Shown here one piece after another: positions 25,301-34,344 of a stretch of DNA of 47,952 nt; position 1 is the stretch's first letter; every line of letters begins with the position of its first letter. Source of the stretch: Flavobacteriaceae bacterium. Its GTDB lineage: Bacteria; Bacteroidota; Bacteroidia; Flavobacteriales; Flavobacteriaceae. The translations under genes were made by a program, and so were the position numbers. The notes beneath the pieces are model-generated. The model saw only the letters and a program-made list of their open reading frames with translations. It was not told where the DNA came from and made no database searches. Location of the stretch: NCBI GenBank assembly GCA_002694465.1, contig NZMG01000008.1, positions 1-47,952 of the forward strand, read 5' to 3'.

Positions 25301-27887
25301 ACTTTTTTCAGCAGATAAAGAAAAATATCAAGTAAATGAAAAAGCTCAAATTACCTTTCCTTCAGGAAGTGAGGGGCGTGCCTTGGTAAGTATTGAAAAT
25401 GGCACCGAAGTACTTTCCACACAATGGGTTGTAACTAAAAAAGGGGAAACCACCGTGAGTATTCCGTTAACCAAAGAAATGGCGCCCAATGTGTATGTAA
25501 ACATTTCCCTGCTACAGCCCCATGAGCAAACCAAAAACGATTTACCCATTCGATTGTATGGGGTGGTTCCCATTTTGGTAGAAGATCCTTCCACTATTCT
25601 AAAGCCCAAATTGGATATGCCAGAAGTCTTAAAACCTGAAGAGTCTTACACGATTAAAGTTTCAGAAGAAAATAAAAAAACGATGACCTATACCATTGCG
25701 GTGGTGGATGAAGGATTGTTGGATTTAACTCGTTTTAAAACGCCCGAAATCCACGAAGCCTTTTATTCTCGTGAAGCGTTAGGGGTAAAAACCTTCGATG
25801 TTTTTGATGATGTCATTGGTGCGTATTCTGGTAGTGTAGAAAATATCTTCGCTATTGGTGGGGGCGACGAAGCCGCAGGCGCCAAAAACAGAAAAGCAGA
25901 TCGTTTTAAACCGGTTGTAAGTTATATAGGTCCTTTCGAATTAAAAGCAGGACAACAAGCAAGTCACACTTTAAGAATGCCTAATTACGTAGGATCTGTG
26001 AGAACCATGGTTGTGGCTGGAGATAAAACCAAAAATGCCTACGGAAAAACCGATAAAGCAACGCCCGTTCGGAAGCCTTTAATGGTCCTTGCCTCACTCC
26101 CAAGAAAATTGTCACCAGGAGAAAAAGTAACCCTACCTGTTACCGTTTTCGCGATGGAAAAGAAAGTGAAATCGGCTACTATTACTGTAAAAACAGGAGA
26201 TGCCTTAAAGCCTGTGAATGGCATTTCAAAAACCATTTCTTTTTCTGAACCGGGAGAACAAATCTTGAATTTTGAATTTGAAGTCTTACCTGCCGATACC
26301 TTTCAAACCATTGAAGTATTGGCTTCAGGAAATGGAGAAAAAGCAAGTTATAAAGTGGAAATTGATGTGGAAAATCCGAATCCTATTTCGCAAAAAACAA
26401 CCCTTTACACCTTGTCTGAAAATACTTCGGAAACCATCAACTTTCAAACTTTTGGGGTTGCCGGCACAAACGGAGCCACATTGGAATTTTCGACCTTACC
26501 CCCAATGGATTTTAATCGCCGATTAGAATACCTCATTCAATATCCCCACGGCTGTATTGAGCAAACGACCTCAGGTGCATTCCCACAACTCTATTTAGAT
26601 GATATATTCGATATCACTTTCGATAGAAAGAATGAAATTCAGAAAAATATGAAGGCGGCTATCTTCCGTTTAGGAAATTTCCAAACGGCTAATGGCGGAT
26701 TGAGTTATTGGCCAGGGGAACGGGAAGCAGACGATTGGGGGACCAATTACGCAGGGCATTTTATGATTGAAGCCAAACAAAAAGGATATGCCTTGCCACT
26801 AACCTTTATGGACAATTGGTTGCGCTATCAAAAAAATACAGCAAGACAGTGGCAAAATAACGATTCTCGCTACAACAGTAGTTTGGTACAAGCCTATCGA
26901 TTGTACACTTTGGCACTAGCAGGACACCCTGAATTAGCGGCCATGAATCGCTTAAAAGAATCGAAGTATTTAAGCAACGATGCCAAATGGCGATTGGCAG
27001 GAGCCTATGCCTTAGCTGGAAAGAAAAATGTAGCCGAAGAAATTGCAAAAAGTGCCAACATCAATTTTGTACCTCAAAATTATGACTATTATACCTACGG
27101 AAGTCCTTTCCGGAATAAAGCGATGGCGTTAGAAACCTTAGTGCTTTTAGGAGATGCAAAACAAAGAGATATGGCAATTTCTGTAGCCAAAGAATTATCG
27201 TCGCAACGCTGGTATAGTACTCAGGAAACTGCCTATGCCTTAATGGCGATGGGAAAAATGGTTCAGAAAAATGGTGGAAAAGGAATCGAATTATCTTATA
27301 CTAACAACGGAAAAACAACAACGGTTACATCAGACAGAGCTTTAGCAAGTAGAGCACTAAGTTTCAATATGGGTGCTAATACGGTGACGGTTTCCAATAA
27401 AAAAGGAAACGTAGTATATGTAACCTTGTCGCAACAAGGAAAACTTCCCATAGGCGAAGAACTCACCGAGCAAAGAAATCTAAACTTAAAAACGCAGTTC
27501 GTGGACGGTGAAGGTAAAACGCTAGACATTTCTACCTTAAAACAAGGGACTGAAATTACGGCAAAAGTTACTGTGATGAATACCTCAAATGACTATGTAG
27601 GGAATGTTGCACTATCGCAAATCTTCCCAAGTGGTTGGGAAATTGTAAATACTAGTTTTACTGAATTAGGTGGCGGTGCCTCTGGCGATGCTCGCTATAA
27701 AGACATTCGAGATGACCGAGTGAATTTCTATTTCGATTTAGGAGCGAAAAAATCCAAAACATTTACGGTGAAATTAAACGCTTCTTATTTAGGCACCTAT
27801 TATTTACCCGGAGCCCAAACCGAAGCCATGTACGATAACAATTACTATGCTCGTAATAAAGGACAATGGATTACAGTTGAACAATAA
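22329..27887 (+). CDS. Bacterial alpha-2-macroglobulin, thioester type
   Basis: This 1852-residue lipoprotein (signal ends FFVSC, Cys19) belongs to the bacterial alpha-2-macroglobulins, which trap proteases in the periplasm or at the surface by a bait region and a reactive thioester. The thioester motif is intact (GCIEQ, Cys1409). Macroglobulin-type beta domains precede it, and the terpenoid-cyclase-like toroid follows (FQTANGGLSYWPGEREADDW). Residues about 454-519 form an acidic, Tyr-rich insert (EEEEYYDDYYEEEF) that I do not recognise as a family domain. An upstream start at 22215 lacks a signal; the ATG at 22329 has one. The gene for PBP1C follows 47 bases on, the classic A2M-pbpC pair that couples protease defence to wall repair. 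Confidence 0.95.
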   Translation: MTQLTRLFCLAILVFFVSCSKKSDTPETDNLFKFKEYISYNTYGNKSIAAPIEIILAKPLEQFEITQEIDADYLKISPKTEGKLMVENSRTLIFQPNELLKPDTEYTVTLKLNKLYPNIEKEFKEYTFSFKTITPNFKIDLGNLQSYSKEWQYITGTLQSADVITSEKAKELISVTQKSKKLKLKWPAEEGLAKYFNFTIDSIQRDIDDSKIDISWDGKPIRSDFKGTNEFTIPGQNNFTVVNAKASVAPNASLTLNFSDPLQENQNFAGLVTIENAENLRFEVEGNVLHVYPSTRIIGNVRVTVFNGIKNTSGFGLKKEFSELISFEQLKPSVKLLSQGVILPNASSTPLYFEAVNLSAIDVRIIKIFESNVLQYLQTSNLNDRDAYDIKRVGRRIVKKTISLKDAELGENGIWKSYGINLAEYFNADPGAIYRVELSFKKEYAVYDCSVLASNEDVDEEEEYYDDYYEEEFNENDSDNDELEEQYWDNEVYRYRRYAYNWRERDNPCHDAYYNEDRIETTNVLGSNLGLIVKKGNNKSYHFAVTNLLTTQPESGVKINLYSFQQQLIGTATTDSQGLTLFDSEKTIAFAVAQKGNHFAYAKLNDGNALSLSNFDVSGKKLQKGLKGFMYTERGVHRPGDSIHLSFVLNDNTNPLPKNHPVKLDVTDARGKLVQRTVLNEGVNGFYYFPIATQAAAPTGNWNATISVGGAKFSKSLKVATIKPNRLKIKLDFKDEVLDASKAVEGTATALWLHGAPARNLKIEMAATLRSTSTAFKDFSNYQFNDPIRSFDEIELPILNNTLSQEGTIKFNSNLDINGKAPGMLQATFLTKVFEGGGDFSIDVFSKNVAPYSHFVGLKSPEAHRYGSYFTDENTVFDVATVDAQGKASGNRELEVKIFKIEWRWWWNRGYDNLSQYENAVVHRPIKQFTVKTKANGKNQFTVNIPEEEGGRYLIRVMDKASGHATGRITYFYRNWWKRPVDNDSESAKMLLFSADKEKYQVNEKAQITFPSGSEGRALVSIENGTEVLSTQWVVTKKGETTVSIPLTKEMAPNVYVNISLLQPHEQTKNDLPIRLYGVVPILVEDPSTILKPKLDMPEVLKPEESYTIKVSEENKKTMTYTIAVVDEGLLDLTRFKTPEIHEAFYSREALGVKTFDVFDDVIGAYSGSVENIFAIGGGDEAAGAKNRKADRFKPVVSYIGPFELKAGQQASHTLRMPNYVGSVRTMVVAGDKTKNAYGKTDKATPVRKPLMVLASLPRKLSPGEKVTLPVTVFAMEKKVKSATITVKTGDALKPVNGISKTISFSEPGEQILNFEFEVLPADTFQTIEVLASGNGEKASYKVEIDVENPNPISQKTTLYTLSENTSETINFQTFGVAGTNGATLEFSTLPPMDFNRRLEYLIQYPHGCIEQTTSGAFPQLYLDDIFDITFDRKNEIQKNMKAAIFRLGNFQTANGGLSYWPGEREADDWGTNYAGHFMIEAKQKGYALPLTFMDNWLRYQKNTARQWQNNDSRYNSSLVQAYRLYTLALAGHPELAAMNRLKESKYLSNDAKWRLAGAYALAGKKNVAEEIAKSANINFVPQNYDYYTYGSPFRNKAMALETLVLLGDAKQRDMAISVAKELSSQRWYSTQETAYALMAMGKMVQKNGGKGIELSYTNNGKTTTVTSDRALASRALSFNMGANTVTVSNKKGNVVYVTLSQQGKLPIGEELTEQRNLNLKTQFVDGEGKTLDISTLKQGTEITAKVTVMNTSNDYVGNVALSQIFPSGWEIVNTSFTELGGGASGDARYKDIRDDRVNFYFDLGAKKSKTFTVKLNASYLGTYYLPGAQTEAMYDNNYYARNKGQWITVEQ

Positions 27888-27896
27888 TTTTTCTTT

Positions 27897-27930
27897 CCCC
27901 TCCTTTTCAAGGAGGGGATTAAGGGGAGGT
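27897..27930 (+). repeat. GC-rich hairpin repeat supplying a Shine-Dalgarno-like sequence
   Basis: CCCCTCCTT-TTC-AAGGAGGGG is a perfect 9-bp hairpin (27897-27917), followed by ATTAAGGGGAGGT (27918-27930). The GGAGGT ends 4 bases before the pbpC ATG. It belongs to the same family as 21687-21722 (opposite orientation) and resembles 35454-35492. Confidence 0.7.
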
Positions 27931-27934
27931 TGAA

Positions 27935-30292
27935 ATGAAGAAAATAAAATCATACATACTAAAACATAAAATCAAAGCAAGTTTATTATTTGCAACGGTT
28001 GTTGTTTGGCTTTTTTGTCTTCCGAAGCCCTTATTCAAAGACCCCACTGCAACGGTTGTGGAAAGTAAAGAAGGGGTGATGATAGGGGCTAGAATCGCCA
28101 ATGATGGACAATGGCGATTTCCAAAAATGGATTCCATTCCTAACCGATTTGAACAATGTATTCTTCATTTTGAAGATGAATATTTCTATGCACACCCTGG
28201 CTTCAATCCAATTTCTATGGGAAAAGCTTTATGGCAAAATCTTACCGAAGAAGGACGTCGAGGAGGTAGTACGATTACGCAGCAGGTGATCCGTTTGGCA
28301 AGAAAGAATAAAAAAAGAAGTTATGGCGAAAAGTTGATAGAAGTTTTTATGGCTACCCGATTGGAGGCTGGATTTTCTAAAAAAGAAATTCTGAATTATT
28401 ATGCCTCCTACGCTCCTTTTGGAGGTAATGTGGTAGGTTTAGAAACAGCTTCTTGGCGTTATTTCGGGATTCCTTCGCATCAATTAAGTTGGGGACAGTC
28501 AGCAGCTTTGGCAGTTTTACCCAACGCCCCTTCGTTGATTTTCCCGGGCAAAAACGAAGCAATTTTCAAAAACAAAAGAGATCGTTTATTACTAAAATTA
28601 TTTCAGAATGAGATTATTGATGAAACTACCTATGAGTTAGCAATAGAAGAACCCTTACCAAGCAAGCCATTCCCATTGCCCGAAATAGCGCCCCACTTTA
28701 CAGAAAAAATCCGTTCCGAACAGGAAGGTAAACGTATCGTTTCAAATTTGGATGTTACGCTTCAGAAAAAAGTAAACCAGTTGGTAAAAGAACATCATTA
28801 CATACTTCAGCAAAACGAAATCAACAATTTGGCGGTCCTTGTCTTAGATGTCAATACTAAAGAAGTTTTGGCGTATGTGGGTAATGCCCCGAGCAATAAA
28901 GAAAATGATCCTTTTGTAGATGTAATTAACAAACCCCGAAGTACGGGAAGTATTTTAAAACCCTTTTTGTATGCATCGGCTTTGGATTCTGGAGAACTTT
29001 TACCAGACATGCTCGTTTCCGATATTCCAACGGTCATTAACGGCTACAGCCCGGAAAATTTTGACAATCAATTTTACGGCGCTGTTCCAGCTAGTGTAGC
29101 CTTGTCTCGTTCCTTAAATGTTCCTGCGGTTCGTTTACTTCGAGAATATGGCCTCGATCGCTTTTACAAAAGACTGAACGAATTGCAATTTTCCAGCATT
29201 AATAAGCCAGCAAATCATTATGGCTTAAGTCTTATTTTGGGTGGTGCCGAAAGTTCTTTGTGGGAAATAACCAATGCCTATGCAGGCATGGCTTCCACTT
29301 TAAATTTCTTTAATGAATCTTCCAGCGAATATCGAAAAGCAGAGTTTCAAAAACCGAAATTCATAAAAGACGAAGAATTAAGTTTTGGAAAAGAAGTTTC
29401 CAATCCGCCAGTTTTTAACGCCGGAAGTATCTACAAAACTTTTGAAGCCTTGCAGGAAGTGAACCGCCCGCAGGGTGAGGAAAATTGGAGCTTTTTTAAC
29501 GACTCACAACCCATTGCATGGAAAACAGGAACGAGCTTTGGATTTAAAGATGCTTGGGCCGTGGGAGTCACTCCAAAGTATGCTATTGGCGTTTGGGTGG
29601 GTAATGCCGACGGAGAAGGAAGACCGGGCTTAACAGGCGTACAGGCTGCCGCTCCTGTGCTTTTTGATGTTTTGAATGTATTGCCCAATAGTGGTTGGTT
29701 TAAAACTCCTTACGATGATTTGGTGGAAGTTGAAATCTGTCCGCAAAGTGGTCATTTGGCAAGTGTCTATTGTGATGCTAAAAAGAAGGAATGGATTCCA
29801 AAAGAAGGAATAAAAACAACTGCTTGCCTTTATCACAAACAAATTTTTGTGGATGCATCAGAAAATTTTCAAGTGAATTCTTCCTGTTATGCCCTTTCAG
29901 AAATGAAACAAAAAAATTGGTTTACACTGCCTCCTGTTATGGAATATTATTACGCACCAAAACATCCCGAATATAAAACCCCTCCTCCGTTTCAATGGAA
30001 TTGTTTACAGGAAGGAGAGCAAAAAATTGAATTTATTTTTCCAAAAAGGAACGAAGCCATTGTACTTCCTAAAAATTTTGATGAAACGATAAACGAAGTA
30101 GTTTTTACCCTTGCCCATCGTATTCCAGATAGTACCGTGTATTGGTATTTGGACGAGCAGTTTATTGGCACTACCCATACTTTTCACGAATTGGCGCTAA
30201 AACCAAAACCGGGAAATTATTTACTTACGGCTGTGGACGAAGAGGGCAATGAAATTAAGCAACCCATCTCCATAACATTCGCTTCACTTTAA
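27935..30292 (+). CDS. pbpC: Penicillin-binding protein 1C
   Basis: The 785-residue bifunctional peptidoglycan synthase has a short cytoplasmic tail, a membrane anchor (about residues 13-30), a glycosyltransferase 51 domain (about 45-235; EDEYFYAHPGF, RRGGSTITQQ), a transpeptidase domain (active-site Ser339 in SILK, SLN, and KTGT at 530) and the C-terminal BiPBP_C domain (about 690-785, FPKRNEAIVL) that marks PBP1C. All catalytic motifs are intact. It follows the alpha-2-macroglobulin gene on the same strand, a pairing conserved in many Gram-negatives. The two are separated by a hairpin repeat that also provides the best ribosome binding sequence, GGAGGT. The ATG at 27935 is well supported by that spacing. 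Confidence 0.95.
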   Translation: MKKIKSYILKHKIKASLLFATVVVWLFCLPKPLFKDPTATVVESKEGVMIGARIANDGQWRFPKMDSIPNRFEQCILHFEDEYFYAHPGFNPISMGKALWQNLTEEGRRGGSTITQQVIRLARKNKKRSYGEKLIEVFMATRLEAGFSKKEILNYYASYAPFGGNVVGLETASWRYFGIPSHQLSWGQSAALAVLPNAPSLIFPGKNEAIFKNKRDRLLLKLFQNEIIDETTYELAIEEPLPSKPFPLPEIAPHFTEKIRSEQEGKRIVSNLDVTLQKKVNQLVKEHHYILQQNEINNLAVLVLDVNTKEVLAYVGNAPSNKENDPFVDVINKPRSTGSILKPFLYASALDSGELLPDMLVSDIPTVINGYSPENFDNQFYGAVPASVALSRSLNVPAVRLLREYGLDRFYKRLNELQFSSINKPANHYGLSLILGGAESSLWEITNAYAGMASTLNFFNESSSEYRKAEFQKPKFIKDEELSFGKEVSNPPVFNAGSIYKTFEALQEVNRPQGEENWSFFNDSQPIAWKTGTSFGFKDAWAVGVTPKYAIGVWVGNADGEGRPGLTGVQAAAPVLFDVLNVLPNSGWFKTPYDDLVEVEICPQSGHLASVYCDAKKKEWIPKEGIKTTACLYHKQIFVDASENFQVNSSCYALSEMKQKNWFTLPPVMEYYYAPKHPEYKTPPPFQWNCLQEGEQKIEFIFPKRNEAIVLPKNFDETINEVVFTLAHRIPDSTVYWYLDEQFIGTTHTFHELALKPKPGNYLLTAVDEEGNEIKQPISITFASL

Positions 30293-30321
30293 TTATGTAT
30301 TTTAGTTTCAAATCTGTTTGA

Positions 30322-32619
30322 ATGAAACACCTCTTTTTTTTAGCTTTTTTACTGTTGATTTCTTGTGCTGACAAGGAAAAAGAAATTATTGAAAACGAAC
30401 TTGCAATTATTCCAAAACCACAAGAAATTACTGTATATAAAGGAAGTTTTACACTTAATAGTGAAACGACTTTTTATGCTGAAGAGGAATTTGAAATAGC
30501 TTCTCAGTTTATTTCAGAATACTTAAAAAAAAGTGGTTTCGGTTTAAAGAAAACGACAAAAGACCAAGCCTCTTTTATTGTTGAAAAAGATTCCCTTTTA
30601 CCAAAAGAGGGCTATACGCTTTCCATATCTGAAAAAAAAATTAACATCACTGCTAAAGACGCCTCGGGAGCATTTTACGCGATGCAAACTCTTAGGCAAT
30701 TATTGCCCGTTTCGTTGGAAAGAAGGAACTCGTTTCCAAAACCTTCAGCATCGCTTCCATTAGTGGAAATTAATGACTTCCCAAAATTTTCCTATCGCGG
30801 AATGCACCTAGACGTAGCACGGCATTTCTTTGATAAGGAGTTTGTAAAAAAGTACATCTCGTACCTTGCCATGTTGAAAATGAATTACTTTCATTGGCAC
30901 TTAACCGAAGACCAAGGCTGGCGTATTGAAATAAAAAAATACCCCAAACTCACTACACATGCTGCCTATCGAAACGAAACCTTAATGGGTCATTACAATG
31001 ACACGCCGCAACAATTTGACGGACAGCGCTACGGGGGATTTTATACCCAAGAAGACATTAAAGAAATTGTCGCTTATGCTCAAAAAATGAAGGTCACCAT
31101 CATCCCCGAAATTGAAATGCCAGGTCACGCTCAAGCTGCCATTAGTGCCTATCCAGAATTGGGTTGTACTGGAGAAACAATTCCTGTTGCTACGAAATGG
31201 GGGGTGTTTGAAGATATTTACTGTCCCAAAGAGGAAACCTTTGCCTTTTTGGAAGATGTTTTAACCGAAGTTGTGGCGCTTTTTCCAGGAGAATATATTC
31301 ACATTGGAGGGGACGAGGCCCCCAAAGCGCATTGGAAAAATTGCAAACATTGTCAAGCGTTGATCAAAAAAGAAGGGCTCAAAGACGAGCACGAATTACA
31401 GAGTTATTTTATCACCCGCATCGAAAAATTTCTGAATAGCAAGGGCAAAAAAATTATTGGATGGGATGAGATTCTGGAAGGTGGATTGGCGCCCAATGCT
31501 ACGGTTATGTCTTGGCGTGGCACCGAAGGTGGAATTGCTGCGGCTAAGCAGCATCATAATGTCATTATGACGCCAGGATCTCATTGCTATTTTGATTACT
31601 ATCAGAGTGAAAGTGAAGATGAACCTTTGGCTATTGGAGGTTTTGTTCCTTTAGAAAAAGTATATGGTTTTAATCCTATTCCATCAGCACTTTCAGAAGA
31701 AGAAGCAAAATATATTTTGGGCGCTCAAGGCAATGTGTGGACAGAATATATGAAAACCCCAAAGCATGTGGAGTATATGATCTTCCCCCGCATTTTAGCA
31801 TTGAGCGAAGTAGATTGGAAGGGTCCAACCCAAGATTTTGAAAAGGACTACCCCCAATTTGTATCACGCGTAGAATCATTTATGGAACGATTGGACATCA
31901 TGGGAGTGAACTTTGCCAATCATTTATACCAACTGAAAAGCAAGATTTTTAAAGAAAACGGTAAGGTTTATTATGAATTAAGTACTCCCACGCAAGGGAA
32001 GAAAATCTTTTATTCTGTGAATGATTCTAAGGAAAAGAAATACGAAACTCCCATTTTAATTTCTGAAAATTCTGTCATCAAATCCTATGTTTCCCAATAC
32101 GGAAATACTTTAGGAAAGACTTTACAAGATTCCATTATATTTCATAAAGCCATCAACGGAACCATTACGCTTAATAAGGACCCACACCCTAAATACAATA
32201 GCGGCGGAAAAGTAGCCCTAATCAACGGTCGCTTGGGAAGCAACTCTCGTTATGGGGATAGTGAATGGTTGGGCTTTTGGGGGGATGATTTGGAGGTAAT
32301 AATTGATTTGATCGAGCCCAAGGAGATTTCAAAAGTTTCCACCCAATTTTATCACGCGCCAGGGCAGTGGATTTACGCACCCAAAGTTGCCACTATTCAA
32401 ATTATATCAAAAGGAGGTGAGATGAAATCTGAAACCGTTTCCGTTTCTTCTAATACTGAAAAAACGACTACTATCCTTTCTTTTGATCTTTCAAAAATTC
32501 AGCTGAACGAAGCCTATAAGATAATAATACGTGTTCCAAACTACGGAACCATTCCTCAAGGTCAGCAAGGTGCGGGAAATAAAGCTTGGACCTTTATTGA
32601 CGAAATAGTTATAGAATGA
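30322..32619 (+). CDS. Beta-N-acetylhexosaminidase, GH20 family lipoprotein
   Basis: The 765-residue glycosidase has a lipoprotein signal (ends LLISC, Cys15), an N-terminal GH20b domain (about 30-150), a GH20 TIM barrel (about 155-500) and C-terminal beta domains, the last resembling the Fn3/discoidin-like modules common in flavobacterial enzymes. The catalytic pair is Asp331-Glu332 in HIGGDEAPKAHW, with the substrate His/Trp motifs WHLTEDQGWRIE and WDEILEGG. It releases terminal GlcNAc/GalNAc from chitin fragments, glycans or peptidoglycan turnover products. It lies 29 bases after pbpC and overlaps cutC by 4 bases (ATGA), so it belongs to the same transcript. A role in recycling is inference. 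Confidence 0.95.
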   Translation: MKHLFFLAFLLLISCADKEKEIIENELAIIPKPQEITVYKGSFTLNSETTFYAEEEFEIASQFISEYLKKSGFGLKKTTKDQASFIVEKDSLLPKEGYTLSISEKKINITAKDASGAFYAMQTLRQLLPVSLERRNSFPKPSASLPLVEINDFPKFSYRGMHLDVARHFFDKEFVKKYISYLAMLKMNYFHWHLTEDQGWRIEIKKYPKLTTHAAYRNETLMGHYNDTPQQFDGQRYGGFYTQEDIKEIVAYAQKMKVTIIPEIEMPGHAQAAISAYPELGCTGETIPVATKWGVFEDIYCPKEETFAFLEDVLTEVVALFPGEYIHIGGDEAPKAHWKNCKHCQALIKKEGLKDEHELQSYFITRIEKFLNSKGKKIIGWDEILEGGLAPNATVMSWRGTEGGIAAAKQHHNVIMTPGSHCYFDYYQSESEDEPLAIGGFVPLEKVYGFNPIPSALSEEEAKYILGAQGNVWTEYMKTPKHVEYMIFPRILALSEVDWKGPTQDFEKDYPQFVSRVESFMERLDIMGVNFANHLYQLKSKIFKENGKVYYELSTPTQGKKIFYSVNDSKEKKYETPILISENSVIKSYVSQYGNTLGKTLQDSIIFHKAINGTITLNKDPHPKYNSGGKVALINGRLGSNSRYGDSEWLGFWGDDLEVIIDLIEPKEISKVSTQFYHAPGQWIYAPKVATIQIISKGGEMKSETVSVSSNTEKTTTILSFDLSKIQLNEAYKIIIRVPNYGTIPQGQQGAGNKAWTFIDEIVIE

Positions 32620-33332
32620 TTTTAGAAATCTGTGCCAATAGTTTTGAAAGCGCGATGGCGGCCCAAAAAGCGGGTGCGCATCGCATTGAATTATGTACCG
32701 AACTTTCCGTAGGAGGAGTAACCCCATCGTTTGGTTTGATTGAAAAAGTGCTTTCTGAGTTGACTATTCCTGTGTATGTTCTAATCCGCCCGCGTAGTGG
32801 AAATTTTACCTATACTGAAAGTGAAATAGACGTTATGCTAAAGGATATTCAGCAATGCAAAAAAATGGGGGTTGCTGGCATCGTAACCGGTGCTTTGTTC
32901 CTAGAAAATGAGGTTGATGTGGAAACGACACAACAATTATTACTAGCCTCTGAAGGATTGGATTTTACGTTTCATCGTGCTTTCGATTGGTGTCATAATC
33001 CCAAAAAATCTTTGAAGGAACTAGAACAACTTGGAGTAAAACGAATTTTAACTTCAGGGCAACAACCTACTGCTTTTGAGGGATTGCCACTTTTAAAGGA
33101 ATTGAAAGCACTTTCAGAATCCATTGAAATCATGCCTGGAGGTGGAATCCATTCAGAAAATGTTGGGGCATTTAAAAAGGCAGGCTTTACAAGTGTGCAT
33201 TGTTCGGCTTCTGAAAAGATTCAAACACTAAAACATCTCCCTAAAGTGGCTATGCAAAGCGCCCTCGACGAAGGGATAATCACCTATTCCTCCGAAGAAA
33301 AAATTCGGGAAATTCTTAAAAAATTAGCGTAG
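32616..33332 (+). CDS. cutC: CutC family protein (copper homeostasis)
   Basis: The 238-residue TIM-barrel protein begins with the CutC signature EICANSFESAMAAQKAGAHRI and continues ELCTELSVGGVTPSFG and VLIRPRSGNF. CutC was first linked to copper tolerance in E. coli; direct copper binding is disputed and the molecular activity remains uncertain. The start overlaps the hexosaminidase stop by 4 bases, giving coupled translation. Its 3' end overlaps the convergent YCII-like gene by 9 bases. In flavobacteria cutC is commonly beside glycan enzymes such as glycosylasparaginase or hexosaminidase (from memory), which may hint at a sugar-related role. Confidence 0.93.
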   Translation: MILEICANSFESAMAAQKAGAHRIELCTELSVGGVTPSFGLIEKVLSELTIPVYVLIRPRSGNFTYTESEIDVMLKDIQQCKKMGVAGIVTGALFLENEVDVETTQQLLLASEGLDFTFHRAFDWCHNPKKSLKELEQLGVKRILTSGQQPTAFEGLPLLKELKALSESIEIMPGGGIHSENVGAFKKAGFTSVHCSASEKIQTLKHLPKVAMQSALDEGIITYSSEEKIREILKKLA

Positions 33333-33839
33333 CGGAAAGCCCTTTGCCGCCCACCACGGGTGAATTTCAATTTCTAATCTTCCTGCTTTTACCATAGGAT
33401 CCATATTGGCCAAACTATCTGCCATTTGTAAGGATGGCACATTATAAATGGTAATCCCACGAATTTCTCCATCATCCCCAAAAGGACCAGAAATATCGGC
33501 ATAGCCTAACTCATACATTTTTCCCAAATGGGCTAAGTGTAATTTTTGGAGGCTATCTGCCTCTTCCTTGGATTGAGAACGATTTTTACCTCTCTTTAAA
33601 AAAGCAATAAAGTATTCTTGCATTAATATAGTATCTCCCGTTTTTTCATCTACATAATCAAAGATTTGAAAGCCATTACTCACCAGTTTTTTCTTTACTT
33701 CTGCCACAGATTCTTTAGTTTCAACTTGTGTACTATCTTCTACCCAAGAATTCGTTTCATTCATTGTAGCGTTCTCGTTTTTACAACTTGAAAAGTTGAG
33801 GATAATAAAACAAATAAAAAGTGCACTTGCCAATTTCAT
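33324..33839 (-). CDS. Lipoprotein with YCII-like domain
   Basis: The 171-residue protein has a lipoprotein signal (ends NFSSC, Cys19; then KNEN), a polar linker and a C-terminal YCII-related alpha/beta domain (about 75-171: EYFIAFLKRGKNRSQS, HLAHLGKMYELGYADISGPF, MADSLANMDPMVKAGRLEIEI). YCII-family proteins are small dimeric ferredoxin-like folds; a few have been linked to lyase or dehydrochlorinase chemistry. The conserved His (HLAHLG) is present. A lipid-anchored form is common in Bacteroidota. The substrate is unknown. The start lies 1 base after the stop of the CYTH gene, so the two may form an operon. Confidence 0.85.
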   Translation of the reverse strand: MKLASALFICFIILNFSSCKNENATMNETNSWVEDSTQVETKESVAEVKKKLVSNGFQIFDYVDEKTGDTILMQEYFIAFLKRGKNRSQSKEEADSLQKLHLAHLGKMYELGYADISGPFGDDGEIRGITIYNVPSLQMADSLANMDPMVKAGRLEIEIHPWWAAKGFPLR

Positions 33840-33840
33840 A

Positions 33841-34308
33841 TTACCAGTTTTTAAAAGGGTTTTTACTTATTTGTGAGTTATAATATTTTATATCGCCTGT
33901 GACTTCCTCTCCAAGCCAACTTGGCTTTTTAAAGGTTTGATTCACTTCATTTAATTCAATTTCAGCCATAACGAGTCCTTCATTATCTCCCAGAAATTCA
34001 TCTATTTCAAAGAGGGTTTTAGCAAAAGGAACTTCATACCTATATTTTTCAATTATTCCCTTTTCACACAATTGAAGTAATTTTTTTGCTTCCTTCAAAG
34101 GAATTTCAGTTTCCCATTCAAAACGAGTGGTCCCATCCTCTGAAGATTTTCCCTTAACGGTTAAAATCCCTTTCTCTCCTGCAACTCTAACCCGTACGGT
34201 TCGTTCTGGATGTGTATTTAAAAACCCCTGAATAATCAACGTTTTTGAAGTGGCTTCTTTTTTAAAAGCATCCGATGTAACCAAAAATTTACGTTCTATT
34301 TCAATCAT
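33841..34308 (-). CDS. CYTH-domain protein (adenylate cyclase/thiamine-triphosphatase-like)
   Basis: The 155-residue protein opens with the CYTH signature MIEIERKFLV (ExExK at 3-7), followed by alternating charged strands (TVRVRVAGEKGILTVKGK, RFEWETEIPL) that line the tunnel of this fold, and VMAEIELNE. CYTH enzymes hydrolyse inorganic tripolyphosphate or thiamine triphosphate with divalent metal, or cyclise ATP; short bacterial forms like this one are most often tripolyphosphatases. The length fits. It is divergent from dinB with a 36-base gap and is followed by the YCII-like lipoprotein gene. Confidence 0.93.
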   Translation of the reverse strand: MIEIERKFLVTSDAFKKEATSKTLIIQGFLNTHPERTVRVRVAGEKGILTVKGKSSEDGTTRFEWETEIPLKEAKKLLQLCEKGIIEKYRYEVPFAKTLFEIDEFLGDNEGLVMAEIELNEVNQTFKKPSWLGEEVTGDIKYYNSQISKNPFKNW

Positions 34309-34344
34309 AGTGTATCAAGGCTTTAAAGGTATTAAATTTACTTC

